A stretch of DNA of 64,000 bases from Rhynchosporium graminicola (GCA_900074885.1 FJUW01000026.1:372001-436000), one strand, 5' to 3'; counted from the stretch's first letter, positions 46,850 to 58,482 are shown. Made by a program: numbers and translations. The notes: a model not told the origin generated them from the letters alone.

Positions 46850-49153
46850 TCACCACTTAGGCGCAATGCCGTTTCCCCTATCTCTCTTTGAGACTCTCAA
46901 AGAGATAAATTCATTCCAAGCACCCACAACCTCATCAACAGACATAGCCACTTCGGTCCCCTCGACCCTTTCAACCAGACTTAGAATCCATTCATGTCTC
47001 TCCTTAGCAATCCATCCATCGGTTTCGATCTTCCGCGCAATACCCGCATAGACCAACGCTCTGGTGAACTCGGGAGTGATAGGAGCGCGGTGTCTTCGAA
47101 GATGGAAGAGACACTGCATCACATTGCGGAAGGCGATTCGTTGACTGATCTGGTTGCAATGCGCGAAGAGTGTTGCCATGGTGGTAAAGTGCTCTACTGT
47201 GATAGGGCGTAGGCGTTCGATACTTTGTCCATCTGCATAGTTTGAGAAATTCGCGAGCGTACTTCTAGGTAGGTTCTCGTAGATCGGAATTCTCAGTAAT
47301 TTCCAGATGGTGGGCGTGTTGCTGGGATCGTGGCCGATCATTGCGAAGATCAAGTTCGGACACCTTTCTAATCGCAGTGGTGCATCGTTAAATCGCATAA
47401 ACATGTAGGTTCGCAAACTTTTCAGAGCGAGCGGAGGATTGGCAATAGCCATCTTTTCCAAGATCTCGTCCATGATGTCTGCCGGAATCCTAAGGTCACC
47501 ATCGTTGAGAGCAACAAGTGTCTTGTAGATAGTTTCGTGATGGCCAAGCTTGTTCAGGAAGTTGAAAAGGAATATCAACTTATGCCAATCTCTCTCCTTC
47601 TCGACTTTCATAATACGCAGAAGATTGGCGAAATTCCTGCGATTGGCGCGACGGCGTTGATAAGAGGTTACGTCAAAGACTATTCTAGTCAAAGCTGGCC
47701 GTTCCAAGAGACCATGACTCATCCAGTGATCGAGCAGTATCTTGCTGGCTGCGGCTTGATCAAGGAGTGCGCCGTACTTTTGCCAAGTACTGAGAAGGAC
47801 TCGCTCGCTGACATCGGGAAGTTGGAATACGAAAGATAACCACTTCCATTGCATCGTGACCACAGAATCCACCTTGGTACGAGCTGTATGTGCTGGGATG
47901 CGAGCGGAACATTGGTCGATTATTGTTCGGACAATACCAGGAGGTAGGCTACTAAGGGCCGAAGTAAGAGCTTTGATACTGCGCTGGTGAGGCCTGATCT
48001 TGAGTTCCGCTTCTCGCAAGGAATTCGCGCTCGATGTTATAGCTTCCTTTGCGAGTTGCAGAGCTTCATGAATTGCAATGAGATTGCCTCCAGCGTGCGG
48101 CTCCAATTTTTGCGTTACTATCATAGTATTCAAAGAATTGACAGCACGTGTAGCTTCGAGCACGCTTTCAGCAGCAACAAATAGACTAGTCTCATCAAGG
48201 TCCACTGACTCTGTTTCTTGCCAGCTCAACACCCATGAGTTTGCCAATCTCGCGATGCTGGAATGCATAACTTGTAACTGGGTCTTCGAAACCGATGGCA
48301 AGATGTTGCCAAGAAGACTTTGTAGCGCTTCTGTCATGGGAAGTTCGCAAAAGATGCGTGCAAATTTTTTCATGGTCATACCCATGAAATCCGAGGGACG
48401 CAGTACTTCGCTCTTCGAAATTCCTTTCCACATGGCCTGGCAAAGTGCAAGGGAACGCTGGTTTTCCTCGTTAGAATCCGCAAATGCTTGCTCTAGGTCC
48501 CGGAAAACATGCTGCATTGTGCATAAGAATATTCGTTCAGCATGAATGCTAAGGGATAGAACTTCTGTCAAATTTTGATTGAAATTGTCGCATAGTCCTG
48601 GTTTGTCCTCTGGATTACACGATTTGATCGCCTGTCCAAATGATCGGATCTCTCCCATAAAAGTTATGGCCCTGGCCTTTCTCAGAGAAGTCGCCGTGTT
48701 TTGTGCTGTCGTGTCAAGGGCTTGTCGAGGGATCTCTCCCTCCATCAAACGTTCGGGTAAAGCTGAAGGCGCTTTCGGAGATGTTGCCCATTTCTCCAGC
48801 CATTGAGGTAAACCAGATGAGGCTTCTTCTACCCTCGTGTCTCGCGACGTAGGCGCCTGCCACTGCCAGTTTTGCCTATCAACCTCTCCAGAAAGAAACC
48901 CCCATAGGCTTGCGACCCCAGAAGAAGGCGTAGGGGCAGCATTGGACTGCAATGTCATCCGTCTCTTGCCCAGTCTTCGTCGGTTTTCCAATGGTCCTGG
49001 TACGAAGCTTCCATAGCGTTTTCTTGTCTTCGACACCGCGCAGAAGCGTTGAAAAACTGAACACAGAGCCTCATCGGATATCCAAATCGAGTCTGGGGGG
49101 GTATGTAACTGTCGCTGTAGTGCTCTGCGGCAGGTAGGAGCTGGAGGAAGCAT
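46850..49153 (-). CDS. Large mitochondrial-type protein, helical repeats, unknown
   Basis: One exon of 767 aa. The start (MLPPAPTCRRALQRQLHTPP) is basic and lacks acidic residues, as in mitochondrial presequences. From about residue 170 the protein is almost fully helical, with repeated short helix pairs that look like degenerate PPR or TPR units (for example NFLNKLGHHETIYKTLVALN, and later DGWIAKERHEWILSLVERV). This pattern is common in mould mitochondrial RNA-processing or translation factors, but I cannot name the protein. It is divergent to the uroporphyrinogen decarboxylase gene, sharing a 405-base promoter region. Confidence 0.75.
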   Translation of the reverse strand: MLPPAPTCRRALQRQLHTPPDSIWISDEALCSVFQRFCAVSKTRKRYGSFVPGPLENRRRLGKRRMTLQSNAAPTPSSGVASLWGFLSGEVDRQNWQWQAPTSRDTRVEEASSGLPQWLEKWATSPKAPSALPERLMEGEIPRQALDTTAQNTATSLRKARAITFMGEIRSFGQAIKSCNPEDKPGLCDNFNQNLTEVLSLSIHAERIFLCTMQHVFRDLEQAFADSNEENQRSLALCQAMWKGISKSEVLRPSDFMGMTMKKFARIFCELPMTEALQSLLGNILPSVSKTQLQVMHSSIARLANSWVLSWQETESVDLDETSLFVAAESVLEATRAVNSLNTMIVTQKLEPHAGGNLIAIHEALQLAKEAITSSANSLREAELKIRPHQRSIKALTSALSSLPPGIVRTIIDQCSARIPAHTARTKVDSVVTMQWKWLSFVFQLPDVSERVLLSTWQKYGALLDQAAASKILLDHWMSHGLLERPALTRIVFDVTSYQRRRANRRNFANLLRIMKVEKERDWHKLIFLFNFLNKLGHHETIYKTLVALNDGDLRIPADIMDEILEKMAIANPPLALKSLRTYMFMRFNDAPLRLERCPNLIFAMIGHDPSNTPTIWKLLRIPIYENLPRSTLANFSNYADGQSIERLRPITVEHFTTMATLFAHCNQISQRIAFRNVMQCLFHLRRHRAPITPEFTRALVYAGIARKIETDGWIAKERHEWILSLVERVEGTEVAMSVDEVVGAWNEFISLRVSKRDRGNGIAPKW

Positions 49154-49558
49154 GGGCTATTGGGATTCGTCGCCTCGCAGCATATGATGGGCTGCTGTCG
49201 AATCGACGAAAATGAGCCAGAGAATCATCAATTCGTACGCTACTACTAACAGTAGAAATTTTGCTGAATGGAAATGTCAATTGGAGGAACAAAGGCGTAG
49301 GGATTGAGGTTCACCCAATTCGAGCTCACTATTGATATCGAAATGGTACAGATTTGGAAGTGCCTGAGTAAGCTATGAGGCCGCATTTTACCCCCTGTCA
49401 ACAAGCCAAGCCTACCGCGTCCCAGTAAATGTGGGGTCGCGGTACTGAAGCTCTCAGCCTTTGGCGGGGTGTTGACATTGAAGCGCCATAACGTTTTGAA
49501 ATACCACCAGATCTTCTTGTCCAAGCAACCTTCTCTTAAACACGATCCCATATACATA
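49154..49558. promoter_or_regulatory. Divergent promoter region of the mitochondrial-type gene and HEM12
   Basis: 405 bases between two start codons on opposite strands. No gene inside. Both neighbours relate to mitochondrial or haem function, so co-regulation is conceivable but not shown. Confidence 0.6.
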
Positions 49559-50854
49559 ATGGTCCACGAATTCGAGCCGTTGAAGAATGATCTTCTTCTT
49601 AGAACAGCATGGGGTATGATAGAGCATATTCCATATGAAGCAATGACGCTTACAATCAAAGGTCAGAAAGTCGAAAGACCTCCTATGTGGGTTATGCGTC
49701 AAGGTATATCCTCAATCCAGCTGCCAGGACTGTTTGCCTGACCACGCTCTGAAGCCGGAAGATATCTCCCCGAATATCACGAAGCGAAGGGCAAGCATGA
49801 CTTCTTCGAATGCTGCCGCTCTCCAGAAATCGCCTCTACTCTAACTCTCCAACCCATTGACCGATTCGCGGGCCTCATAGATGGCGCAATTATCTTCTCG
49901 GATATTCTAGTTATTCCACAGGCACTGGGAATGACTGTTGAGATGGTTGACAAGAAGGGTCCTCATTTCCCGGAACCTTTGAAGTCTCCAACTGATGGAC
50001 AATACGAGAAAGTGCTCGCTAAGGAGGTGGATGTTGCAGCCGAGCTGGACTACGTCTACAAGGCTATCACCATGACGAGACATAAGCTGAAGGGCCGTGT
50101 TCCGCTGTTTGGTTTCTGTGGTGCTCCATGGACCCTGTTCTGTTACATGGTTGAAGGTGGTGGAAGTAAGCTGTTCATACAAACAAAGACTTGGATCTAC
50201 AAGTATCCTAAGGAGACAAAGGCTATGTTGCAGAAGATTTCAGAGATCTGTGTTGAATACCTAGCACTGCAGGTTCAGGCCGGAGCACAGGTATAGTTTC
50301 CCATGTGGACGGGAAAATGTCTCGCTCATTTGTGCTCCAGATTATTCAAGTCTTCGATTCTTGGGCGGCAGAACTCTCACCTGACGCCTTTAAGGAGTTC
50401 TCTCAGCCATACCTTGCATATATCTCAGAGAATCTACCTAAGAGACTAAAGGAAAAAAACTTGGAGCTTGTGCCTATGGTGGTCTTCGCCAAAGGAGCTT
50501 GGTATGCACTTGACGACCTATGTAATCTAGGATATCAAGTCGTTGGACTAGACTGGCTACAGGATCCTGCCGAGGCTGTCAAGATTAGAGGGAACCGACC
50601 TGTTGTTCTCCAGGGAAATGCGGATCCAGGTATCTTGTACGGAACTCGGGAAAACATAACTGCTACTTTGGAAAAGATGATTGCAGGATTCGGCGGTGGA
50701 AAGCAAGGCTGGATCTCCAATCTTGGTCATGGTAAGCTCCTCAACTATCAACATTGTTACGTGCTCTAATTCGTGCATAGGAATCACACCTGGTGTTAAT
50801 CCCGATGACTTGAAATTCTACTTCCAGGAAATACACAGAATTACCAGCAAATAG
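49559..50854 (+). CDS. HEM12: Uroporphyrinogen decarboxylase (HEM12 / UROD)
   Basis: Exons 49559-49613, 49662-49703, 49755-50290, 50341-50731 and 50781-50854, 365 aa, the normal length. It removes four acetate carboxyl groups of uroporphyrinogen III to give coproporphyrinogen III, in the cytosol, step five of haem synthesis. Conserved sites: [16 protein letters not shown], the [13 protein letters not shown] segment, [38 protein letters not shown] and [12 protein letters not shown]. Intron 1 is 48 bases and stop-free in frame; splicing it out gives the family's normal spacing ([15 protein letters not shown]). Intron 2 is 51 bases with a CTGAC branch point. Confidence 0.93.
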
Positions 50855-50972
50855 AGATAGAACTAGCAAGCAAAAATGTATAATTCTATTCAGCACAACC
50901 AGATTCTTGCTTCTCAGTTACGTCCACCTTGACTCTTTCAAGCACTTCTCAACCCCCGTCATTCACTAATAC

Positions 50973-51886
50973 TCACTTCACCTCTTTCGAATAAACTCTC
51001 TCCTCCTCACCAATATCCTCGTTCCTATTCCTCCAAGTCAGCACATTCTTAACATCCAGTCAGAACAAGAAATTAGAGCTTTCCAGCCACTCAGTTTCCT
51101 CCGTCCCCTCATCTCCACGCGCAAAGAAGAAAGACTCACCAAACCTCCGGCTTCTCCCTGATAAACCTCTCCATCAACCCCCTACACTCCTCACTCTCCA
51201 AAACCACAACCTCCACCCCCCTCTGCTTCAGGTACGCTTCACCCCCAAGAAAAGTCTTGTTTTCGCCGATGACTACGCGGCTGATCCCGTAGAGGATGCA
51301 GGCCCCGGTGCACATGTCACAGGGAGAGAGGGTTGTGTACATCGTGGAGCCTTTGTAGGCTGAGGCGGGGAGTCGACCAGAGTTGTAGAGGGCGGATGTT
51401 TCGCCCTGGGGAGATGGTTAGGATGGATGGAGTGAGATGGGCTGGGAAGGAGGGGGGAGGAGTACGTGGTGGATTGCACTCCCGCTTTGGACGCGCATGT
51501 TGTGTCCGCGACCTAGGAGGGTGCCATCTCTTGATACTAGGGCTGCTCCGATCTGCTTGGGTTTAGTGTCATTGATTTCATACGTGAATTTTGAAGTGAT
51601 GAAGAAATATATTCAATGTTGGAAGAGGTTGAGATCTTGTCGTCTCGGTGCCCATTTCTCGGGGTTCGCTTCTGGTGGGAAGGTACGTCTTCCCCACGTG
51701 AGCATTCGCAGCATTCATCTCCTCATTCTCGGAATTGTTTTTTTTCAAAGAGATGCAAGATAGATCCTTTCGCAAAGGCTTCCAAGTGAAGACAAGAAAA
51801 GTGGAGAATCTCACTGGCACGCCACCTTCTTCGTAAGAAGTCTTTGCCTCTTCAAAGGCGATGGCCAGGCCTTCTTGGTCATTCAT
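50973..51886 (-). CDS. FCY1: Cytosine deaminase (FCY1-like)
   Basis: Exons (minus) 51886-51815, 51552-51466, 51405-51140 and 51030-50973, 160 aa, the same size as yeast Fcy1. It converts cytosine to uracil in the pyrimidine salvage route. The zinc site is complete: H53-G-E55 (HHGETSAL) and C82-x-x-C85 in TLSPCDMCTGACILYG; E55 is the proton shuttle. The Fcy1-specific end is also present: EKPEVW from exon 3, then NRNEDIGEERVYSKEVK from exon 4. Without the last exon the frame would stop at 51136, so exon 4 is supported by the family's EDIGE ending. Its 3' end is 118 bases from that of HEM12 (convergent). Confidence 0.93.
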
Positions 51887-52229
51887 TTTTGAGATGATGT
51901 GATTTTGGTATCGTTAACAATAGAAAGAAGCAGAAGGAATAAGAAGGAACAAGAAGGAGGAGAGAAGGTTCCAAGATAAATCAATCTCGCGGGCAAGTGG
52001 AAGACAGGCGTTGTCTCTTGCGAAGATAGATGGATGGGGATTTGATTATGTTGTTATATGACGGAAGTGAGATGAGACGCTCCGATTACGTTTGTAAATA
52101 GAAATAAGTATAAGTATTGAGTATAACCGCGAATAGGTCGGTTCGTAGACAACTGAGGAGCAGTTGCAAACTCCTGAGTCTTTGTATGGAATCTTTATGG
52201 TTACATTGGTGAGAAATGTGATGAGGATA

Positions 52230-52272
52230 GGTACCTAGGTAGCAAATACCTACCAGTCGGACTACCTAGGCA
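52230..52272. repeat. TACCTAGGTA repeat block
   Basis: Includes GGTACCTAGGTAGC and CTACCTAGGCAG, related to the blocks at 15.4-15.7, 55.5-56.0 and 63.4 kb. Confidence 0.7.
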
Positions 52273-52814
52273 GTCTTTACCCCTCCACTGCCGGCACGCG
52301 AGGCTATGCAAATTCATCTTTGGCGCAACAAAAGAAATGCAGATACAGTGTCATATTCAATTACATCGCCATGGAAATAAAGGGCACATCACCCAACGTA
52401 GGTTAGGTAGTAATAGTTTTTCAAAGTCATGACAGTACTTGACGACTGGTTGCTCTATGATACGGTATGTCGTGGATGAGATGCAGCGAGTATTGACGGG
52501 AGGTCCCTTATCGCGGATAGAGAGATCTGAGTTTGGAACTAAGCAAGCCTGATTGGTCGGTCAGTTCACCGGGATCGGATCCATGAAGTCGGGAAGCTGG
52601 AACCTAATGGAAGCAAGCAAGCAAGTCGGCAAGCATCAGAAAAGCGGATGCGTACGACTTATAAACAAGAACTTGCAGAGAGGAGAGAGAGCGAGCGAGT
52701 ATTACAATGAATGGTATAAAAACATTTGACAAAATCGGAAATACTAAGTAGAATGTGAGATTGTCGAAGCAGCAATTAAATAATTAACTGCCTTATGTAC
52801 ATTTCTCATCACCT

Positions 52815-52860
52815 CACTCAGCTCAGCTCAGCTCAGCTCAGCTCAGCTCAGCTCGGCTCG
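52815..52860. repeat. (CTCAG)n microsatellite
   Basis: About eight CTCAG units ending in two CTCGG variants. Confidence 0.9.
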
Positions 52861-53491
52861 GCCGTCACAGCTCGAATTCCGTAGACAACAATGGAAGCAA
52901 ACTCACAGACACATCCCTGCTTAGCAAATGCCCGCCCTCCGCCGCCCGCCCTGCATTTATTTGATAGCATAGCCCAGACCCAGACAACCGTGTGTGTGTG
53001 TGCGTGCAGCAGAAAGAAGAAAGCAGATTTTGAACAACTAACTTCATAACATCCAAGCAACCCTCCATATCTCGACCTCCAAACGCCATACACCCGTCAA
53101 TCATAATCTGGAATCTCTCCAAGTTTTCGGACTGCCGAAAATAGTCGAATTCCGCTACTCAGTCTAGCTTGCGACTACCAGCAAAGTCATCCCTTGAGCG
53201 CACCCCCCGGCCTCAGCTTCAGCCTCAGCAAGCACTTGATCCGTAAGTCACTCCGTCTGCTGCCTGGGACTCTGGCGCGATCTTCACTCGACAAACAGTG
53301 AATGTGTTCTTGACAGTCTGGTCGGTGATTGTCGCTGTACTATCAAATTCGCACTGACACTTCTGTTGCAGTATTCACCCGCCACCAAGGCGCAATCCAC
53401 AAGGCTCGATCGCACACTACAAGAAGTTTTTGGTGGTAGACAGTGCGGACTCCTACAACTCTCATCTCTCTCCAACTCCTAGACCGCCAAA

Positions 53492-54910
53492 ATGGCAAAG
53501 GATACCAAATTCTACGATATCCTTGGTGTAAGCAGACCCCATCGCCCGCCCGTACAAGAAGCAAGCTGATAGTCGTCATAGGTGGCTCCGACCGCCACAG
53601 AAGCAGAATTGAAGAAGGCATACAAGGTCGGAGCCTTGAAGCACCATCCTGGTATGTGTGATATACCTTAGATTGTAAGAAGCAAAACTAACAATAGCCA
53701 GATAAGAACGCACACAACCCCGATGCGGAAAACAAGTTCAAGGACCTTTCCCATGCATACGAAGTTCTATCCGACCCCCAGAAACGCTCCATCTACGACC
53801 AATATGGCGAGGAGGGACTAGAAGGTGGCGGAGCTGGCGGTGGTATGGCCGCCGAGGATCTGTTCTCTCAATTCTTCGGTGGTGGTGGTGGAGCTTTCGG
53901 GGGTGGTGGTGGACTTGGTGGTATGTTCGGCGGAGGTGGTGGTCAGCAGCGTGGCCCACCAAAGGCCCGTACAATTCACCACGTACACAAAGTCTCTCTG
54001 GAGGACATCTACCGCGGCAAGGTTTCCAAGCTCGCGCTCCAAAAGTCGGTCATCTGCTCGAAGTGCGATGGACGTGGTGGAAAGGAGGGTGCTGTCAAGA
54101 AGTGTGCTGGCTGTGATGGTCACGGCATGAAGACCATGATGCGCCAAATGGGTCCTATGATCCAACGCTTTCAGACTGTCTGCCCAGACTGTAATGGCGA
54201 GGGAGAGATCATCCGCGAGAAGGACAAGTGCAAGGCCTGTAACGGAAAGAAGACCGTTGTCGAGAGAAAGGTTCTTCACGTCCATGTGGATAGAGGCGTC
54301 AAGACCGGACACAAGATCGACTTCCGCGGCGAGGGTGACCAAACACCGGGTGTCCAACCTGGAGATGTCATTTTCGAGATCGAGCAGAAGCCCCATGCAA
54401 GGTTTCAACGTAAAGACGACGACCTTTTCTACCAAGCCGAAATCGATCTTGTCACAGCTCTCGCTGGAGGCACCGTTTTTGTAGAGCATTTGGATGACCG
54501 GTGGTTGAGCGTCGACCTTCTCCCAGGAGAGGTTGTTTCACCAGGTTAGTCTGACCTTTCATATCCAGTCATTCATCTGCTAACAAGATTTAGGTACCGT
54601 TAAATTAATTCGAGGCCAAGGTATGCCATCTTTCCGTCATCACGACTTCGGCAATATGTACGTCCAATTCGATGTCAAATTCCCCGAGAAGAACTTCACG
54701 ACCGACCCTGCCGCTTTCGAAGCCCTGAAGGCCATCATTCCTCCTTCAAAGACCATTGCCGCACCTCCTGCGGATACAATGACCGAGACAGTCGATTTTG
54801 AGGATGTCGATCCATCTCAACAAGCACGCGCCCAAAATGCTACATCGATGGATGAGGATGATGAGGATGGACACCCAGGTGGCGAGCGTGTTCAGTGCGC
54901 TTCTCAGTAA
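53492..54910 (+). CDS. YDJ1: Ydj1/Mas5-type DnaJ (class A Hsp40), farnesylated
   Basis: Exons 53492-53527, 53582-53651, 53702-54544 and 54594-54910, 421 aa. A co-chaperone that stimulates the Hsp70 ATPase and delivers clients, in cytosol and on ER/mitochondrial surfaces. The J domain (residues 1-70) has the HPD motif at 34-36, split by an intron. A Gly-rich linker follows, then four zinc motifs ([35 protein letters not shown]), the substrate-binding domain (VFFD-type strands, PGEVVSPG), and an acidic tail. The last four residues are CASQ, a CaaX box for farnesylation, the same tail as in yeast Ydj1. Introns cut at short, phased points. Confidence 0.96.
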
Positions 54911-55516
54911 ATGGTTAAGAGTGCAACTTACGGATCAGGTCGAGTTCCTCGATTGCTTGCTCCGCATATCATGGGGACCCTGGGTTATGGGCAATCGAGC
55001 AGCAATTTTGAGCATCGCATAGTCACATTAGGAGGGTTGGAAGGAAACGAGACTATGCACAAACAGGAGCGCTTTTCAAGAGAACCGCGACTACTGATTT
55101 ATCATGCTGCGAAAGTCGTGACCCTTCGTCCCTCAATGCTGCTGCCACTGTTCCATCTCCTCAGCATCGCTTGCGGTTAGGCTTTTCTCTATTGCTTTTG
55201 TCATTTCTCTCGTGGACTGCAGATCTACGGATGGGAGGTGCTGGCTTTGTGATCTCCTCTGAGTTTGGGGGGCGTTTAGACGGATAGATAGCATAGTCAA
55301 AAATAAAAACCATCAAAAAATAACAGCATTTTTTTCTTCGTCATTCGGAATCGTGCGCCTATGACTCAAGTAATTTCGTGGGTGTTAACGCAGTGGAGTA
55401 GGGATGTCTGAATGTCACTTTGAAAACACATAATATCATGAAGAGGACGAGAGGTAAGGTATCTATCTATTTATCTTGGCTCCAGGACATTCGCGCTAGC
55501 GCAACACCTCTCTGGG

Positions 55517-55536
55517 TACCTAGCCTAGGTAGGCCT
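55517..55536. repeat. TACCTAGCCTAGGTAGG block
   Basis: A near-palindrome of CCTAG/CTAGG units. Confidence 0.65.
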
Positions 55537-55768
55537 GACAATGTTCAATTTAGCAATAACGCCAAGAAATGAACGAATATTGTACAGCGAAGGAAGAGTG
55601 GCTATGAAAACAAACACATTTGGCTTTTTTTTCTTTGAGGAGGGGGTGGGGAGGAAGGGGGAGGTGGTAAACAAAAAAGAAAAAAGTAGCATGTTACTAG
55701 CAACCACTTCGCTATCCAGATGTAGGTAGATAAGATAGATACAAGCAAGCTGAGTTATGCTAAGCTGA

Positions 55769-55812
55769 ATGAAATGAAGTGAAATGAGATGAAATGAGAT
55801 GAGATGAGATAA
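55769..55812. repeat. (GAAATGAGAT)n repeat
   Basis: GAAAT/GAGAT pentamers in tandem, six to eight units. Confidence 0.75.
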
Positions 55813-55851
55813 GCTTTGGGTGGAGGGTGGTTTTCTGTAAAACTGAGTGAA

Positions 55852-55871
55852 GAAATGAATGAATGAATGAA
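55852..55871. repeat. (GAAT)n microsatellite
   Basis: Four to five tandem AATG units. Confidence 0.8.
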
Positions 55872-55928
55872 AGTCCGTCCTGTTGTGTTTTTCCTTCCTA
55901 CTTCGCGATGTTGATTTTTGGGAATGTG

Positions 55929-55976
55929 TAGGTACCTAACTACCTAGGTAAGGTAAGGTAAGGTCACTTAGGTAGG
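55929..55976. repeat. TACCTAACTACCTAGGTAAGG block
   Basis: CCTA and GGTAA units in tandem, ending in TTAGGTAGGCAG. Confidence 0.7.
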
Positions 55977-56227
55977 CAGTGCTGAGTTTTCGCGGGAGGT
56001 AGGGAGGGAGAGAGGGCAATATATATGGTGATGAGTTTTAGGTTTTGGACTCTGGGGTTTCGAGAGGAAGGGAAGCAGGGGATGGAAGTATGTATGTAAG
56101 GTGGTTGGGTGGTTATGTTCTGCCCTAGCATAGGCAGCTATGGTACTGTAACCAAGATGTTTGCATGTCTAAAGCTTGATTACCCCAACTCAGGTACGGA
56201 AGAGCTCGTATCCCAACACACTCGCCC

Positions 56228-58482
56228 TCATCGTCTCCTCCCAACAGCACCACTTCCCTCCGCCCTATCAGCAAGCGTAACCACCTCCCCAATACCCGCA
56301 GCCTCCTGCTCATCCTCCAACGCCGTGATCTCCTCCCTGCAATCCCACCATTTCTCCTCGCTCATCTCAAACGCCCGCGTCTTGATCTCCTTCACGCTCA
56401 AACTCTCGGGCTGGATACCCTGCCAGCGCAGACTCGTCATGAGAGCTTCTTGCCACTCGTTTCCGCTCCTCTGGAAGAAATCTCTACGGCTTTCGAAAGG
56501 TCGAGGATGAGGGAGATTGTCGTCGGGAGTGGTGGAGGTGGCGTCGGGTGTGTCGTCGAATGCTACTGTAGCGGAGGCTGGAATGGAAGACGTCGAGGAG
56601 GCTTCTTCGGACTGGGCAGCGAGTTTCTCTTTCCGCTTCTCCTTTCGCGTGCTTTCTGTATGAAGCGGTTTCTCATCAACCATCTTAACATCGCCTTCCT
56701 CATCTTCATCTTCCTCGTCGTCTTCATCCTCATCACTGCCTTCTCCGTCATCACTCTCCCCATCTTCGCTACCCTGCCAATTCTCAGGCTCACGGCGGAA
56801 GATCTGCTTCACTCCATCGAGTTTACCTAGATCAACAGCGTACATCTCATCGAATGTAAATTCGCGGTCGCCTTTCTCGTATGTGCCTCCGTGGATGTAG
56901 AGGACGTCATCTTGGACCGTCAACTGTGCATTGAATCTCGGATGAGGGAACTCCATGAGAACTTCCTTCGCAGGTGCCTGTGGCTCATCTGGATCATCCT
57001 TCACTGCAGGCTTCTCAATATCCATTGCATCGGAAAAGTCTAAGGACCTTCCGGTTTTTAGAGCAGCTAGATTGCGAAGCAGCTCGTCCTCGTTGGCTTG
57101 CCCCCGGCCCCGACGACCGCCGCGGGATTCTTGGAGTTTGCGTTGGTTGGTGCGGATTTTACGTAGGGAAAGAGGGAAGTAGCGGTTGCGCTCGATGTTC
57201 CATGCGAAAAGGGTGTTGAAGAATTCGCTATCGATTCCTTCTTCGCTTTCTTCGACGTCGTGGACACCGCCAAAAGCTATACCTCTGCCTTTATGGTGGG
57301 CCTACAATAGGTTTAGCGATGCCTATTCGAAGATACACTGAGAGAAAGGACGGCATGTCTCAAGATTGTCATGCGATTTCAGGAAGGAGAATGATGGGCG
57401 TCCGATACATACCATTGTTGAACCTGCTCGTGACGGATTAGGTGCATTTGCAGGCTTCTTCCTCCTCTCCCATCGCACAGTCGGTAAGGTATTGGGGGGT
57501 GCATCTGCTGCAGGCTGAACGATACGGAGGAAGAAGCAATCCTCATGCACCAATGGCTTGAGCACATTCCTCTGAGCCTGTCCACCACCTTTAGTCTGTT
57601 TTCCAGTAACAGTAGCCTTAACTCTAGAATAGCCTCCATAGAGCACGGCTCCAGATTCATGAGGTAGAAAGGAGAACGACGATCGAGCATCCGGCTTTTG
57701 GGTAGCTAGAGGCAAAACAGGATTATGCCAGACAAAGCTGTTTGTGTCGTAAATCCATAGATCGCTTAGATACTTGGTCTGTTGAGAAGTATCTTGGAAA
57801 CCCCCGAATAGTATGATATAGTTCTTGAAGAAACTCATTCGGTGACCACTTCTTGCTGGTGGTGACTTGCCTTTGGTCTCGATCCTTGTCCATTCTCGAT
57901 TTGATGGTTCGAGACGCCAGAACTGTCACATCATTCAGTATCTTAGATAGACAAAACGATAGATAAGACTGTGCTTACATCATTGTAATGATAGAAAGTC
58001 CCCTGTTTCGGCGAGCTAAACTCTCCACCAAACATGTACACGCCCCCCGAGTTGCCGCCCCTACACCACGCATGTCCACTTCTAGGAAGCGGCGTATTCG
58101 GGCTCGTAACCAAGTGCCACTCATCCTTATTAATCTGATAAACATACAAATCATTAAAGAACGTCGCCAAAGCACCATTGAAGTACTCTCCCCCAAACAA
58201 GAACAGCTCATTCTCGTTGGCTGGAGATGCTATGAATGTAGCTGAAGCACGGGCTCTGGGAGGCTCGCATGGTGCTTCGGTGACCTTGAGAAATTGCTCT
58301 TGCTTCTTTGCATATTCGGCGAGTACGGCGTCCAAGTCGACATCTTCGGCATCACTGTCGTCGGCTTTGGATTTTGAGCTCTTGACTTTTTCTTTCTTTT
58401 CGCCTTTCTTTTCTTGCTTGGCTTTCTTTTCAGCTTTAAGGGCTTTTTTGCCTTCGGCTCCTTTTTTCTTGTCTTTTGCCAT
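56228..58482 (-). CDS. Kelch-repeat protein with C-terminal DUF4110 (Kel3-like)
   Basis: Exons (minus) 58482-57979, 57922-57413 and 57301-56228, 695 aa. The N-terminus is a Lys/Glu coiled-coil-like stretch (KKALKAEKKAKQEKKGEKK). Kelch repeats follow from about residue 80: LFLFGGEYFNGA, GHAWCRGGNSGGVYMFGGEF, MSFFKNYIILFGGFQD, GAVLYGGYSR and GIAFGGVHDVEES, which together form a beta-propeller. After the last blade comes an acidic, disordered region (about 530-560, runs of E/D), and the end is the DUF4110 block (RDFFQRSGNEWQEAL, AFEMSEEKWWDCREEI). Yeast Kel3 is cytoplasmic and little understood. The splice sites all keep phase 0. Confidence 0.9.

Larger units (their letters stand above)
51887..53491. 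other. 1.6-kb intergenic with repeats, divergent promoters of FCY1 and DnaJ
   Basis: No gene was seen. Contains a TACCTAGGTA block, a (CTCAG)n microsatellite and a short (GT)n run (52990-53003). The last 300 bases before the DnaJ gene are C/T-rich. Confidence 0.55.
54911..56227. other. 1.3-kb intergenic with repeats, convergent 3' ends
   Basis: Holds 3' flanks of the DnaJ and Kelch genes. Simple repeats are common at 55.5-56.0 kb. No gene was seen. Confidence 0.55.

Noticed and set aside
47537..47839. Several open frames on the plus strand within 46.9-49.1 kb
   Set aside because: All are antisense to the single-exon 767-aa gene, whose reading frame is long and uniform.
54911..55180. 89-codon plus-strand frame directly after the DnaJ stop
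   Set aside because: Starts right after the CASQ stop codon, has no motif and looks like 3' UTR.
56450..56830. 126-codon plus-strand frame with hydrophobic run
   Set aside because: Antisense to the acidic region of the Kelch/DUF4110 gene. The run FLIFIFLVVFILITAF is what a GAx-rich acidic stretch reads as on the other strand.
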